64,000 nt of DNA from Spirosoma endbachense (GCF_010233585.1 NZ_CP045997.1:8514649-8578648), one strand, 5' to 3'. Counted from the first letter of the stretch, positions 8,341 through 17,293 are shown. A program made the numbers and translations. Notes: generated by a model from the letters alone, not told the origin.

Positions 8341-9021
8341 TTATTCGGACTCTTTAAATACATAGCCCATTCCGAATTGTGTATGAATTAATTTTTTCGG
8401 AAAGTCCTTGTCGATTTTTTTGCGGAGGTAATTGATATACACTTCTACCACGTTGGTGCCCGTATCGAAATTTAGATCCCAGACATGCTCAGCAATTTCG
8501 GGCTTTGATAATACCCGTCCCTGATTACGCATCATAAATTCCAGCAATGCAAATTCACGGGCGGTCAGGTCGATGAGCTGATCGTCGCGTCTGACAATTT
8601 TGGCATCCAGATTCATTTCTATACCCCCGTACCGCAGTGTTTGGGCAGTCATAGCAACCTGTGTGCCCCGCTTGGTCAGCGATCGTACGCGCGCAAGCAA
8701 CTCGGCAAACTGAAAAGGTTTGGTCAGGTACTGGTCGGCTCCGGAGTCGAATCCGACTATTTTATCTTCGGCTTCACCCAGGGCTGTCAGCAATAATATG
8801 GGTGTGGTTAACCCTTCAGCCCGTAATTGCCGACAAAGTTCGAAGCCATTCAGGCCAGGAATAATTACGTCAGTGATGATGGCAGCATAATTATTCTTCA
8901 TGGCCAACCGCTTGGCAATCAACCCATCATATGCAATATCTACCTCAAATTGACTTTCTTCCAGACCCTGCTGAATAGCCTGTAACATTTTGGGTTCATC
9001 TTCAATGACCAGGAGTTTCAT
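8341..9021 (-). CDS. OmpR/PhoB-family response regulator
   Basis: 226 residues from the ATG at 9021 (MKLLVIEDEPKML); a 16-residue upstream extension is open but breaks the usual receiver start. The receiver has acidic residues in the EDE motif, phospho-acceptor Asp51 in ITDVIIPGLNG, and Lys in the TKPF motif. The C-terminal winged helix (about 130-225) has the usual DLTAREFALLEFMMRN and VYINYLRKKI segments. OmpR-type regulators bind tandem repeats spaced 10-11 bp, which matches the 11-bp arrays found at 6297, 6890, 9114 and 11758. It is therefore the best candidate regulator for those sites. It is cotranscribed with the kinase at 6913. Confidence 0.93.
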   Translation of the reverse strand: MKLLVIEDEPKMLQAIQQGLEESQFEVDIAYDGLIAKRLAMKNNYAAIITDVIIPGLNGFELCRQLRAEGLTTPILLLTALGEAEDKIVGFDSGADQYLTKPFQFAELLARVRSLTKRGTQVAMTAQTLRYGGIEMNLDAKIVRRDDQLIDLTAREFALLEFMMRNQGRVLSKPEIAEHVWDLNFDTGTNVVEVYINYLRKKIDKDFPKKLIHTQFGMGYVFKESE

Positions 9022-9113
9022 ATCGGCGGGAGGGTATCGATGTTGAAAATCGTTCTGTAACAATAACACGGTATTTCAATTCTGGTTATCGATTAATTCA
9101 AAAGGGTGATTCG

Positions 9114-9171
9114 CTCTAAGGAAATTCTAAGTTCTGTTTAAGCTCGCTCTTATCGATGGCCGCTACTTTTC
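9114..9171 (+). promoter_or_regulatory. Operator array and promoter of the 9248 gene
   Basis: Plus strand: CTCTAAG (9114-9120), TTCTAAG (9125-9131), GTTTAAG (9136-9142), each 11 bp apart, then 21 bases, then TACTTTTC (9164-9171). The array also lies upstream of the divergent regulator gene, so autoregulation is possible, but spacing and orientation fit the plus-strand gene. Confidence 0.7.
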
Positions 9172-9247
9172 GGGCAGAGTAAGCTGGTGGGCAGACGTTG
9201 GTCTGCTGCTATTCTGCAAGTAACACTGGCTATAAACCAGCCGAATT

Positions 9248-9436
9248 ATGGTCGTTTATTCTGTTGCCGCTGTTCTCATTATCGCATCGGGGTGTCTGAG
9301 CTATTTAACCAGCGCCTGGTTCGGATGTCAATCGTCAAATACGGGTCTGTTGCCTCCTCACTACCGCAAACTGATGAACCGATTCAAACCTGGCCGAAAG
9401 AAAATCGAAGCGAAACAGGAACAGCTTTTCGACTAA
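9248..9436 (+). CDS. Small membrane protein or lipoprotein, unknown
   Basis: 62 residues; this ATG is the first after an in-frame TAA. The N terminus is a hydrophobic segment ending in a possible lipobox (VLIIASGC), followed by about 40 polar residues with a basic cluster (RFKPGRKK) near the C terminus. It has no positive charge before the hydrophobic segment, which is unusual for a lipoprotein signal, so a simple membrane anchor is also possible. A 116-residue overlapping frame from 9187 looks non-biological. The operator array at 9114 supports its expression, with a predicted leader of about 70 nt. Confidence 0.55.
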   Translation: MVVYSVAAVLIIASGCLSYLTSAWFGCQSSNTGLLPPHYRKLMNRFKPGRKKIEAKQEQLFD

Positions 9437-9471
9437 ACGTGGCTGAATTATCAAGCAACTGCCTTATTTTG

Positions 9472-11691
9472 TCAGACGGATTGCTCGCTATCGTCCAGCA
9501 ATTCCAGCAGCATTTCAACATCCCGCTGGCGAGCTAATCTGTATCGCGCAAAAGACAGGCCGGGACCTACTTTCAACGTATACGCCCAGTTCGGTAACTG
9601 ACGGAACATGTCTTCGTCGGTCGTATCGTCACCAATGCTGACAATGAAATCATAAGCGGTTTGTTCGTAAAGTTTTTGCGCAATGGTTCCTTTGCTATGC
9701 CGCGCCGTTTTAACTTCAATGACCTTATTCCCCTGAATGACCGTTAGCCTGGCAGCCGATGGTGTACTACGCAGACGGGTGGCTAATTCAATGGCCTTTC
9801 CTTCGATATCGTCGGCCTGTGCCATGCGGTAATGCCAGACGACGGCTGTCTCTTTTTCTTCGATAAACGAGTTGGCATAGGTGTCGGTGTATTCGTTCAT
9901 CGTGGCCAGAACCGGTTCGACCCAGTCAGCATCTGAAAGATCCAGTTTTTGCCAATTCTGTTCTGGCTTTCGGATAAATGCACCATGTTCAGCTACCAGC
10001 GTAACTGGCAAACCCTGAAATGTGTGTTCTAAAAATGTCCGATTTCGACCGCTGATGATGACCAGATCGCTGGTTTCGGCTAATCGATTCAGCACCGGCT
10101 GAATGGTTGGCGAAAGTTGTGCCTTAGCCGGATCATTGACAATCGGAGCCAGTGTACCGTCGAAATCAAGCAATAATAGACGCTGATGGGCTTTTTGAAA
10201 TGCTTCGGTGAAGGACTGAACGGGTAGATTGGTGGCCAGATCCGATCGTTGATTTTCTCCGGAGGCAGCAAAAGCGGCCAGAAAGTTATGGCTCCACCGA
10301 AAAACGTTGTGATTTTGTAAGTGCTGTCTCATTTTCTTCATGCGCAGCGCTTGCTCATCCGGCAACATTGTCAACGCATTTTTAATGGCGGTGGCCACTT
10401 CCTGCGTATCGGTAGGATTGATAATCAAGGCATCGGGAAGCTCCTGAGCAGCTCCTGCCAGTTCACTCAGGATTAATACGCCCCGATTATCCCAACGACT
10501 GGCCACGAACTCTTTACACACCAGATTCATGCCATCGCGGATGGGTGTGATGAGAGCTACATCGCAGGCGGTATACATCGACAGTAATTCGGTAAATGTC
10601 AATGATAGGTATGAATACACGATCGGTCGCCAGCCAATGGTGCCAAACAAACCATTAATACGCCCAACGGTTTCCTCGATTTCCCGCTTAATCTCCTGAT
10701 AATGACCGATTTTATCGCGAGATGGAACAACCGTCATAACAAAGGTCACCTTATTGCGCCAGCCAGGATTCTGCAATAGAAAACGTTCATAGCCCTGCAA
10801 CCGGTAGGTAATCCCCTTTGCATAATCGAGTCGATCAACTGAAATAATGATTTTGTTGACTCGAAGCAGTTGTTGATACTGCGCTCGGGTTTCAAGGACG
10901 GATTCATCCTGACTCCGTTCATTAAATTTCGTAAAGTCGATACTAATCGGAAAGTCGCCGACACTAACGGACCGATTGGCCAGTACGACCCGTTGATCAA
11001 TAATGGGCAGAGCCAGTACTTCCGACACATTCTGCATAAAATGCTGGACATAATCGGTGGTGTGAAAACCAACGACATCGGCCCCCAGAATACCGCTGAT
11101 GAGTGCCTGTCGCCAGGCGCGGGGCAATAGCTTGATAATTTCGTAGGTAGGAAATGGAATATGAAAGAAGTAACCGATGGTAGCGTCAGGCACTGCCTGG
11201 CGCAGCATTTCGGGCAATAACATTAATTGGGAATCGTGTATCCAGACCAGATCACCAGGTTCAATAATGGACGTTAATTCTTCCAGAAAACGCGTATTTA
11301 CCTGCTTATAGGCATCGAAGTAGTTTTCCTGAAACGAGGCATAGGAAGGAAAATAATGAAAGAGCGGCCAGATAAGGTCATTACAAAATCCTTCATAAAA
11401 GGCCTGGTGAACATCGTCGTCTACGAATACCGGGTGTGCGACGAAATGTTCATTTTCGAATGCTGATTGATGAATCGTTTTCAGATGATTGTCGCAATGG
11501 CCAATCCAGTGAATTTTCGGGACGTTTTCATCTGAAGATTGGCTTATTCGTTCGGCCATAGACAGGACCGCCGAAACCAGTCCACCCGAATTTTGAAAAA
11601 GCGTGACTCCGTCTTTCGTTTGTTTGATACTGAATGGTAAACGATAGGCTACAATAATAAGGCGTTTAAGCGTTTCATTGGGATTGTGCAT
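9472..11691 (-). CDS. Bifunctional trehalose-6-phosphate synthase/phosphatase
   Basis: 739 residues, an OtsA-OtsB fusion. The N-terminal GT20 synthase (about 1-480) joins UDP-glucose and glucose-6-phosphate; visible motifs are [49 protein letters not shown] and [13 protein letters not shown]. The C-terminal HAD phosphatase (about 500-735) has the nucleophile motif [11 protein letters not shown] and [12 protein letters not shown], releasing trehalose. The ATG at 11691 is chosen over an upstream one at 11742 because the latter lies upstream of the predicted -7 box. Trehalose protects against osmotic and drying stress. The operator array upstream points to control by the two-component system at 6913-9021. 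Confidence 0.93.
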   Translation of the reverse strand: MHNPNETLKRLIIVAYRLPFSIKQTKDGVTLFQNSGGLVSAVLSMAERISQSSDENVPKIHWIGHCDNHLKTIHQSAFENEHFVAHPVFVDDDVHQAFYEGFCNDLIWPLFHYFPSYASFQENYFDAYKQVNTRFLEELTSIIEPGDLVWIHDSQLMLLPEMLRQAVPDATIGYFFHIPFPTYEIIKLLPRAWRQALISGILGADVVGFHTTDYVQHFMQNVSEVLALPIIDQRVVLANRSVSVGDFPISIDFTKFNERSQDESVLETRAQYQQLLRVNKIIISVDRLDYAKGITYRLQGYERFLLQNPGWRNKVTFVMTVVPSRDKIGHYQEIKREIEETVGRINGLFGTIGWRPIVYSYLSLTFTELLSMYTACDVALITPIRDGMNLVCKEFVASRWDNRGVLILSELAGAAQELPDALIINPTDTQEVATAIKNALTMLPDEQALRMKKMRQHLQNHNVFRWSHNFLAAFAASGENQRSDLATNLPVQSFTEAFQKAHQRLLLLDFDGTLAPIVNDPAKAQLSPTIQPVLNRLAETSDLVIISGRNRTFLEHTFQGLPVTLVAEHGAFIRKPEQNWQKLDLSDADWVEPVLATMNEYTDTYANSFIEEKETAVVWHYRMAQADDIEGKAIELATRLRSTPSAARLTVIQGNKVIEVKTARHSKGTIAQKLYEQTAYDFIVSIGDDTTDEDMFRQLPNWAYTLKVGPGLSFARYRLARQRDVEMLLELLDDSEQSV

Positions 11692-11728
11692 GCCGTTTTG
11701 TGCTCTAAAGAAGAGCCTGGTACTTCTA

Positions 11729-11786
11729 CAAAAGAGCGGCAATCCACTTAAAATGGCCTTAAGGAAATCTTAGAAAATCCTTAGAG
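11729..11786 (-). promoter_or_regulatory. Operator array and promoter of the trehalose gene
   Basis: Minus strand: CTCTAAG (11786-11780), TTCTAAG (11775-11769), CCTTAAG (11764-11758), each 11 bp apart; then 21 bases; then CTCTTTTG (11736-11729). First two boxes match the array at 9114 exactly. A fourth loose box (11753-11747) falls within the spacer. Confidence 0.72.
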
Positions 11787-11951
11787 AACTAACTAAAGAA
11801 TAGAATCAGGCCTTTGAGCCGTGCCATCGTACCGGCGAATAAACCGGCCTCAGGAATGTCTATTCCAGCTTTCATTTTGTCCGGTTAGCGTTCAAATACC
11901 TATGCCATTTAGCGGGTATGGGCAAATTTTGAACAAAAAAAAGAAGAAATC

Positions 11952-12362
11952 ATGACGACTAAAACAGCAAAAACAATTTATTGGATCGGAACGGCGCTAA
12001 CCTCTCTGTGGTTTGGTGCGAGCGGTTTTTTTGAAGTTACCCGGAACCCTATTGTTTGGGACATAACACTGGCGTTAGGCTACCCGGTCTATTTTATTTA
12101 TGTGCTGGGTGTTGCCAAACTACTAGGGGTGGCCGTACTGCTGGTTCCTGGCAAACTGCTTAGGTTAAAAGAATGGGTGTTTGCCGGTATATTTTTTGAT
12201 ATCATTTTTGCCTTTGCCTCCAAACTCAGTGTATTTGGCTTTTCAGCTACTGCCGACGCTATCGTTGCATTCATTATGGTAACGGTAACCTACTTCATGT
12301 TCAGTAGAGTAACCAGCGGGCCTTATTTTAATCAATCAATAGCAGTTTCCGCAAACGATTGA
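11952..12362 (+). CDS. DoxX-like membrane protein
   Basis: 136 residues, four predicted helices: YWIGTALTSLWFGASGF, a second around IYVLGVAKLLGVAVLL, a third around VFAGIFFDIIFAFAS, and a fourth around AIVAFIMVTVTYF. The GVAKLLG motif in the second helix is typical of the DoxX-like family found in Bacteroidota. Function unknown. It is transcribed away from the trehalose gene and is probably monocistronic, as a hairpin follows at 12398. It is not a close relative of the DoxX-like protein at 2740. Confidence 0.75.
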   Translation: MTTKTAKTIYWIGTALTSLWFGASGFFEVTRNPIVWDITLALGYPVYFIYVLGVAKLLGVAVLLVPGKLLRLKEWVFAGIFFDIIFAFASKLSVFGFSATADAIVAFIMVTVTYFMFSRVTSGPYFNQSIAVSAND

Positions 12363-12397
12363 ACACTCCGCAACTGTTTCTGGATATCGAATTAAGC

Positions 12398-12437
12398 AAT
12401 AAAAGGTGTCTGGTTTGAAGGCCAGGTACCTTTTATT
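12398..12437 (+). terminator. Intrinsic terminator
   Basis: AATAAAAGGT at 12398-12407 pairs with ACCTTTTATT at 12428-12437, with a shorter inner stem CTGG/CCAG. It follows the DoxX-like gene by 35 bases. Confidence 0.65.
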
Positions 12438-12483
12438 ATATACAATTATTTATTCTTATTATATTTAACATGATTTCAACCTA

Positions 12484-12491
12484 TATATTTG
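12484..12491 (+). promoter_or_regulatory. Bacteroidota -7 element of the 12549 gene
   Basis: TATATTTG is an exact TAnnTTTG match. No good -33 TTG is seen, in an AT-rich stretch. Confidence 0.4.
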
Positions 12492-12548
12492 GCACAGCAT
12501 TCATAATAAATGCCAATCAGTTTTCATTTTTTCATTCTACCATTCTCA

Positions 12549-13127
12549 ATGACACGCAAGCACTACCTACTGTATTTTACGTTTTTGGCAATGACACTCG
12601 CAGGTTGTTCCAAGTCCGACGATAGCACTGTAACTCCGACTGATAACAACGCCGAATTACTAATCCGTAAATGGACTTTTTCTGACCTTACAGTCAAGAC
12701 CGATGCCAAGTCGTACGTGATTCCTCAGACTCAAGGGAATATGATCAGTGTAGTCAGTGATGATAATGCCATAACCTTTAACAAGGAAGGCTCATTCTCC
12801 TATTTGTCTGACAGCAAACCAGTCATGGGCAAGTGGACATTAATCAATAAAACGCTGGTGCTAATCAATGCCGACAACGTAACATCTAACTGGTCAGTGA
12901 ATGCGCTGACCAAGACAGATCTTGAATTAGCAAGTATAAACGTAGATCTGACAAAAGGCAAAGATCTTACTGACAGAAAGGTATACACTGAAGAAGAAAA
13001 TTCAGTAGGAGCTGTGTCACTGATATTCTTAGCATCGCTCGGCAAGCAAAACGGGGGTACGATTGACTTGACTAAAGAACCGCAACCAAAAAGTATTCAA
13101 TTGATCTTAAAAGGAAAAGGTCAGTAA
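12549..13127 (+). CDS. Lipocalin-like lipoprotein, unknown
   Basis: 192 residues from the ATG at 12549; a start 13 codons earlier lacks a proper signal. The signal peptide MTRKHYLLYFTFLAMTLAGC ends in a good lipobox (LAGC). After a short Ser/Asp/Thr-rich linker comes LIRKWTFSDLTV and later GSFSYLSDSKPVMGKWTLINKTLVLINAD, a pattern common in Bacteroidota lipocalin-like lipoproteins, where a W-containing strand repeats along the barrel. No enzyme motif is present. Probably anchored in the outer membrane and facing the periplasm. Monocistronic, ending at the long hairpin shared with the convergent aldolase gene. Confidence 0.75.
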   Translation: MTRKHYLLYFTFLAMTLAGCSKSDDSTVTPTDNNAELLIRKWTFSDLTVKTDAKSYVIPQTQGNMISVVSDDNAITFNKEGSFSYLSDSKPVMGKWTLINKTLVLINADNVTSNWSVNALTKTDLELASINVDLTKGKDLTDRKVYTEEENSVGAVSLIFLASLGKQNGGTIDLTKEPQPKSIQLILKGKGQ

Positions 13128-13135
13128 AATTGCTC

Positions 13136-13199
13136 AATCAATACAAACGGAAAGAGGCTCGCATTAACTAATGCGAGCCTCTTTCCGTTTGTATTGATT
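13136..13199. terminator. Long perfect hairpin between convergent genes
   Basis: A perfect 31-bp inverted repeat (13136-13166 and 13169-13199) with only two bases between the arms. The right arm reaches into the aldolase stop codon. There is no T-tract; it probably stops transcription from both sides. Confidence 0.75.
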
Positions 13200-14277
13200 A
13201 AGCCAGTCGATTAATGCAGTTCAGATCTTCGAACGCAATTTTCAGGCGCTGAACCATGCTTTCTTCGCCTTTACGAAGCCATACACGTGGATCGTAGTAT
13301 TTTTTGTTCGGCGAATCAGCCCCTTCGGGGTTGCCCAGCTGCGATTGCAGATAGCCTTCCTTCGCTTTGTAATAGTTCAGAATACCTTCCCACATTGCCC
13401 ACTGCATGTCGGTGTCGAGGTTCATTTTCACGGCTCCGTAGCGGATCGCTTCCCGAATCTCTTCACGGCTCGATCCCGAACCGCCGTGGAAAACGAAGTT
13501 AACCGGGAGTGGCCCCGTAGCGTATTTCTCCTGAATGTATTTCTGTGAGTTGTCCAGAATGATTGGTGACAGCTTCACATTACCAGGCTTATAAACGCCG
13601 TGTACGTTTCCAAAAGCAGCTGCGATCGTGAAGTTTGGCGAAATTTTGCTCAATTCTTCGTAAGCATACGCTACTTCAGAAGGCTGCGTATACAATTTCG
13701 AATCGTCAACATCGGAGTTATCGACGCCGTCTTCTTCACCACCCGTTACGCCAAGCTCAATTTCAAGCGTCATGCCAATTTTGGCCATCCGCTCAAAGTA
13801 TTTCGAGCAGATTTCAATGTTTTCTTCGATTGGCTCTTCCGACAGGTCGAGCATATGCGACGAATACAGTGGCTTGCCCGTTTGGTCGAAATGTTTTTCG
13901 CCAGCCTCGAGCAGACCGTCAATCCACGGCAGCAGTTTTTTAGCGCAGTGATCGGTGTGTAAAATCACGGGGACACCGTAGAGTTCGGCAACATGATGAA
14001 CGTGCAGAGCCCCCGAAATGGAGCCAGCAATGGCAGCCTGTTGTTTGTCGTTGGGAAGGCTTTTCCCGGCGTAGAAAATACCACCACCATTCGAGAACTG
14101 GATGATTACCGGCGAATTAACAGCTTTGGCCGTTTCCAACACGGCATTCACGGAGTCTGTACCGACAACATTGACGGCAGGCAGGGCGTAATCATTTTCG
14201 TTGGCGTGGCGGAAAATTTCGGTGACGCCTTCTCCGGTAACAACGCCGGGCGCAAAACGAGTGGCTACTTCGCTCAT
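13198..14277 (-). CDS. fbaA: Class II fructose-bisphosphate aldolase
   Basis: 359 residues from the ATG at 14277 (MSEVATRFAPGVVTGE); an upstream 20-codon extension is open but not conserved-looking. It cleaves fructose-1,6-bisphosphate to the two triose phosphates in glycolysis and works in reverse in gluconeogenesis. Visible class II features are ALPAVNVVGTDSVNAVLE, the zinc-site histidines in VPVILHTDHCAKKLL, ELGVTGGEEDGVD, FGNVHGVYKPGNV, and VFHGGSGSSREEI. Length matches the long-type (E. coli FbaA-like) enzymes. No operon partner is seen. Confidence 0.95.
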   Translation of the reverse strand: MSEVATRFAPGVVTGEGVTEIFRHANENDYALPAVNVVGTDSVNAVLETAKAVNSPVIIQFSNGGGIFYAGKSLPNDKQQAAIAGSISGALHVHHVAELYGVPVILHTDHCAKKLLPWIDGLLEAGEKHFDQTGKPLYSSHMLDLSEEPIEENIEICSKYFERMAKIGMTLEIELGVTGGEEDGVDNSDVDDSKLYTQPSEVAYAYEELSKISPNFTIAAAFGNVHGVYKPGNVKLSPIILDNSQKYIQEKYATGPLPVNFVFHGGSGSSREEIREAIRYGAVKMNLDTDMQWAMWEGILNYYKAKEGYLQSQLGNPEGADSPNKKYYDPRVWLRKGEESMVQRLKIAFEDLNCINRLA

Positions 14278-14627
14278 GATTAGGGCTAATTTTTGGATTC
14301 GTTCAAGAAATAGTTTGCCGAAAAACTGACCGGCCAACCTATCTGGTTTCAGTGGGTAAAGTTGGGGATATTGTGAAAAAAAAGCTAATTATGTAGCAAC
14401 GCTTTCATTCACAGATGCCTTTTATCAACTAAAAATTATTTATACTGACCTGGTATTGAACGGATAACCAACTGCATTCCCTGATAACTTTACAAACAAC
14501 CGGGACTTTGGTTCGGAGCATTGGCGCATTTATGAACCATAGCACGGGTCAGATTCAACGGCCTGACTGTTTTTCTGTCTATTTTTTTCTGTCAACATTT
14601 GACCCCATAAACTAAGCCTTTATACTC
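14278..14627. other. Divergent intergenic region
   Basis: About 350 bases between the aldolase start and the sugar isomerase-like gene. It must hold both promoters. CAACTTTA on the minus strand near 14365 and TAACTTTA at 14485-14492 resemble -7 elements, but no -33 element is properly spaced. Confidence 0.35.
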
Positions 14628-15434
14628 TTGAAAACCCTCTTTTTCTGCCCAATGTGGGGTATGGAAAGCCTCTCCTACACCGAAGCCGCCCGTCGTGTGA
14701 AAACCGCCGGATACGATGGCATGGAAATTTCCGCCGGTCCAGATAAACGCAATGAAGCCGTTCAGGTTACGCACGACAACGGCCTTGAGTTAATTCTGAT
14801 GGCCTTTGGTGGAGGCAGTAATTTTACCGAACACAAGAAGAAATATCACGACGATCTGCTCGACATTGCGTCTTATAAACCGCTGTTTATTAACGCACAT
14901 ACGGGCCACGACTATTTTACCTTCGAGCAGAATATCGAGCTAATTCAGGTGGCAACTGACGTTCAGAAACAAACTGGTGTTCGCATTCTGCACGAAACCC
15001 ACCGGGGACGGTTCTCATACAGTGCCCCGGCTATTCAGTATTATCTGCTCAAAGTTCCCGAGCTTCGGTTAACTGCCGATTATTCGCACTGGGTAAATGT
15101 AGCGGAGTCTTACCTGAGCGATCAGTTGGAGAACGTTAACCGAGCCATTGCTGTCAGTGATCATATTCACTGTCGTGTCGGACATCCAGAAGGCCCGCAG
15201 GTCAATGATCCGCGCGCACCCGAATGGAAAGATGCGCTCGAAAGCCATGCTAAATGGTGGGATGCCATCCGTGCCCGTCTGCAAAAGGCCAATACCCCTA
15301 CCCTGACCGTTACCTGCGAGTTTGGTCCGGCGGGCTATCTGCCAACGCTTCCGTATACCCAACAACCAATTGCCAGTCAATGGGATATTAACGTTTTCAT
15401 GAAAGATTACCTGAAAAAACGGTGGCAAGTGTAG
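14628..15434 (+). CDS. Sugar phosphate isomerase/epimerase-like TIM-barrel protein
   Basis: 268 residues. The start is probably the TTG at 14628 (reads MKTLFFCPMWGMESL); the next in-frame ATG would cut the first beta strand. Features of the AP-endonuclease-2/xylose isomerase-like barrel are present: MWGMESLSYTEAARRVKTAGYDGMEIS, the metal-ligand candidates in ILHETHRGR and LTADYSHW, DHIHCRVGHPEGPQV, and a late CEFGP motif. Relatives include hydroxypyruvate isomerase, tagatose epimerase and inosose dehydratase; the substrate cannot be chosen from sequence. No signal peptide; cytoplasmic. Confidence 0.78.
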   Translation: MKTLFFCPMWGMESLSYTEAARRVKTAGYDGMEISAGPDKRNEAVQVTHDNGLELILMAFGGGSNFTEHKKKYHDDLLDIASYKPLFINAHTGHDYFTFEQNIELIQVATDVQKQTGVRILHETHRGRFSYSAPAIQYYLLKVPELRLTADYSHWVNVAESYLSDQLENVNRAIAVSDHIHCRVGHPEGPQVNDPRAPEWKDALESHAKWWDAIRARLQKANTPTLTVTCEFGPAGYLPTLPYTQQPIASQWDINVFMKDYLKKRWQV

Positions 15435-15531
15435 TGATTTGCCGCGTTCTATTTTCAGACCAATTCGCCGTGCGGTAAGATTTTTGCTTCGTATCTCTTA
15501 AATAGAAACCGGACTTCGTAAATTCGATTAT

Positions 15532-17094
15532 ATGTCTCGAATTCTATCTATAATCTGCCTGCTTCTGTTCATCTCGCTGCGTCCGATATGGGCTCAACTG
15601 GCCCAGTCGCTGCGGATCGAAATTCCGTCTGATCCCAATGAGGCCGAATCGTTCGATATAACACCGCTGGCCGAGCGGGGCGTTCTAATGACCATTCAGA
15701 CTGGAAATTATTACGATAATACGCCCAACAAATTCAACTTTCAGCGGTATAATACGGAGCTTAAGCAGACTTGGCGAACCGAATTCAAACAGGATATCAA
15801 ATTCAGGCCCGTACTTTCCTATAATAACAATCAATACGTTTATCACCTTTTCCGCGAATACGATACGGATCATTTCCAGTTTTTGCGCCTGCATCTCGAC
15901 GATGGTGTCATCGAAACGTTCGAGGGCAACTTGATCGACCAGTTTGACATACAGCAGTTTAAAGTCATGGGAAGCCAGGCTTATGTTGGTGGCTATCACC
16001 ACGGACGTCCAGTTGTCATGTCGTTTTCCTTCTTCGATAGCTCCACCAAAGTGCTGCCAGGTATGTATGTCAATCACATGGAAATCAGTAGCCTGGAAAT
16101 TGATGAAATCCGGCAGGAAGTCAATGTGCTGGTTCATTCGACCAAACGCAATTGCCGGTTTTCAATCAGAACCTATACTTACGACAGTAAGCTGCTCCGA
16201 ACGGTCGATTTCGACAAAGCCAAATACACCCTGATTTCAGGGAAACTCCTGCCTGTCAACAGAAACGAGTCGCTGCTGGTCGGCAATTATTCAACGGATT
16301 GTACGCCCTATTCGCAGGGTATCTATGTGACTCGCATCCATCATGGCGATCAGGTCGATGCGTCGGCCGAAGCGGTCAACAATATTCAGTACATCGAATT
16401 TTCGCAGCTACAGAATTTTTTCAATTTCTTAAAGCCCCATCGGCAGCAGAAACTGTTGGCCAGAGCCTTGAAAAAGAAAGAAGAAGGCAAGGATTACAAA
16501 TTCCATTACCGGTTGCTTGTTCATGATCTGCAACCCACACCCGACGGTCTGACACTGGTAGCAGAGGTCTATTATCCCCAATATCGCGGCAACACATTAG
16601 CCTATGGGGGCTATCTGCGTGGAGCCGACCGCTATGAGGGTTATCGCTACACGCATGCATTCATTTGTGGTTTCGATATTCAGGGCAAACTTCTCTGGGA
16701 CAACTGTCTTCCAATTAAAGAACTTCTCAGTTCTGAATTGACAGAAATGGTACAGGTTTCGCACCAGGGTGACCGTATGGTACTGGCTTACCCCAACGAC
16801 GGTGAAATCACTACGGAAGTTATTCAGGGAAGCAAAGTGTTAAAGGAAACGGAGAAGTTTAAACTTCAGACCAATACACAGGATGAAAAAATAACATTTT
16901 CGGCCCACGAAAATCTGATGGCGTGGTATGACCGGCATTTTCTGGCTTATGGTTTCCAGAAAATTGCTCCGTCGAAAAACTATGCCAGCCAGCGTGAAGT
17001 CTTCTATCTGAATAAACTGACTTACACGCCTGAGACGTCACCCGCTAAACCGTCCGATGCAACTACCCGAAAAAACGACGGATCAGAACGATAA
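15532..17094 (+). CDS. Secreted protein of unknown function
   Basis: 520 residues with a signal peptide ending in IWAQ near residue 21. The mature part is rich in beta-strand-like alternation with many Tyr and Phe, and no enzyme motif I recognise; there is no obvious C-terminal type IX signal. Repeated short strand pairs suggest a beta-propeller or beta-sandwich, which is a guess. The last 32 bases overlap the 3' end of the convergent DUF2905 gene. It could be a periplasmic or outer-membrane-associated protein typical of Cytophagales. Confidence 0.7.
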   Translation: MSRILSIICLLLFISLRPIWAQLAQSLRIEIPSDPNEAESFDITPLAERGVLMTIQTGNYYDNTPNKFNFQRYNTELKQTWRTEFKQDIKFRPVLSYNNNQYVYHLFREYDTDHFQFLRLHLDDGVIETFEGNLIDQFDIQQFKVMGSQAYVGGYHHGRPVVMSFSFFDSSTKVLPGMYVNHMEISSLEIDEIRQEVNVLVHSTKRNCRFSIRTYTYDSKLLRTVDFDKAKYTLISGKLLPVNRNESLLVGNYSTDCTPYSQGIYVTRIHHGDQVDASAEAVNNIQYIEFSQLQNFFNFLKPHRQQKLLARALKKKEEGKDYKFHYRLLVHDLQPTPDGLTLVAEVYYPQYRGNTLAYGGYLRGADRYEGYRYTHAFICGFDIQGKLLWDNCLPIKELLSSELTEMVQVSHQGDRMVLAYPNDGEITTEVIQGSKVLKETEKFKLQTNTQDEKITFSAHENLMAWYDRHFLAYGFQKIAPSKNYASQREVFYLNKLTYTPETSPAKPSDATTRKNDGSER

Positions 17095-17293
17095 GTAGAT
17101 TCAATACAACACTGACAATGATACAGGTGACTATGGGGAAATAAAACCCACCACCGTTTTTATTCTCAATTCGAATGTCGCCGGGCAAACGACCTAACCA
17201 GTTCAGTTTATCGCCCAGAAAATAAACAACAAGGCCAACCAGAACCAGCCCAATTCCGATTAGTAGGATGTATTTGCCAATGGTTGAGTTCAT
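17063..17293 (-). CDS. DUF2905-family two-helix membrane protein
   Basis: 76 residues. Two membrane helices (YILLIGIGLVLVGLVVYFLG and PIVTCIIVSVVLNLLIVLI) flank a conserved loop with LGRLPGDIRIENKNGG, the signature of DUF2905. The family is widespread and has no known activity. The gene is convergent with, and overlaps by 32 bases, the secreted protein gene at 15532. Monocistronic. Confidence 0.85.
   Translation of the reverse strand: MNSTIGKYILLIGIGLVLVGLVVYFLGDKLNWLGRLPGDIRIENKNGGGFYFPIVTCIIVSVVLNLLIVLIRRFFG

Noticed and set aside
9187..9537. 116-residue plus-strand frame
   Set aside because: Overlaps the small membrane protein in another frame and runs into the convergent trehalose gene; composition is not protein-like.
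11747..11753. Possible fourth operator box (CTTAAAA) at the trehalose promoter
   Set aside because: It keeps the 11-bp step but falls in the spacer, where the other three promoters have no box; probably chance.
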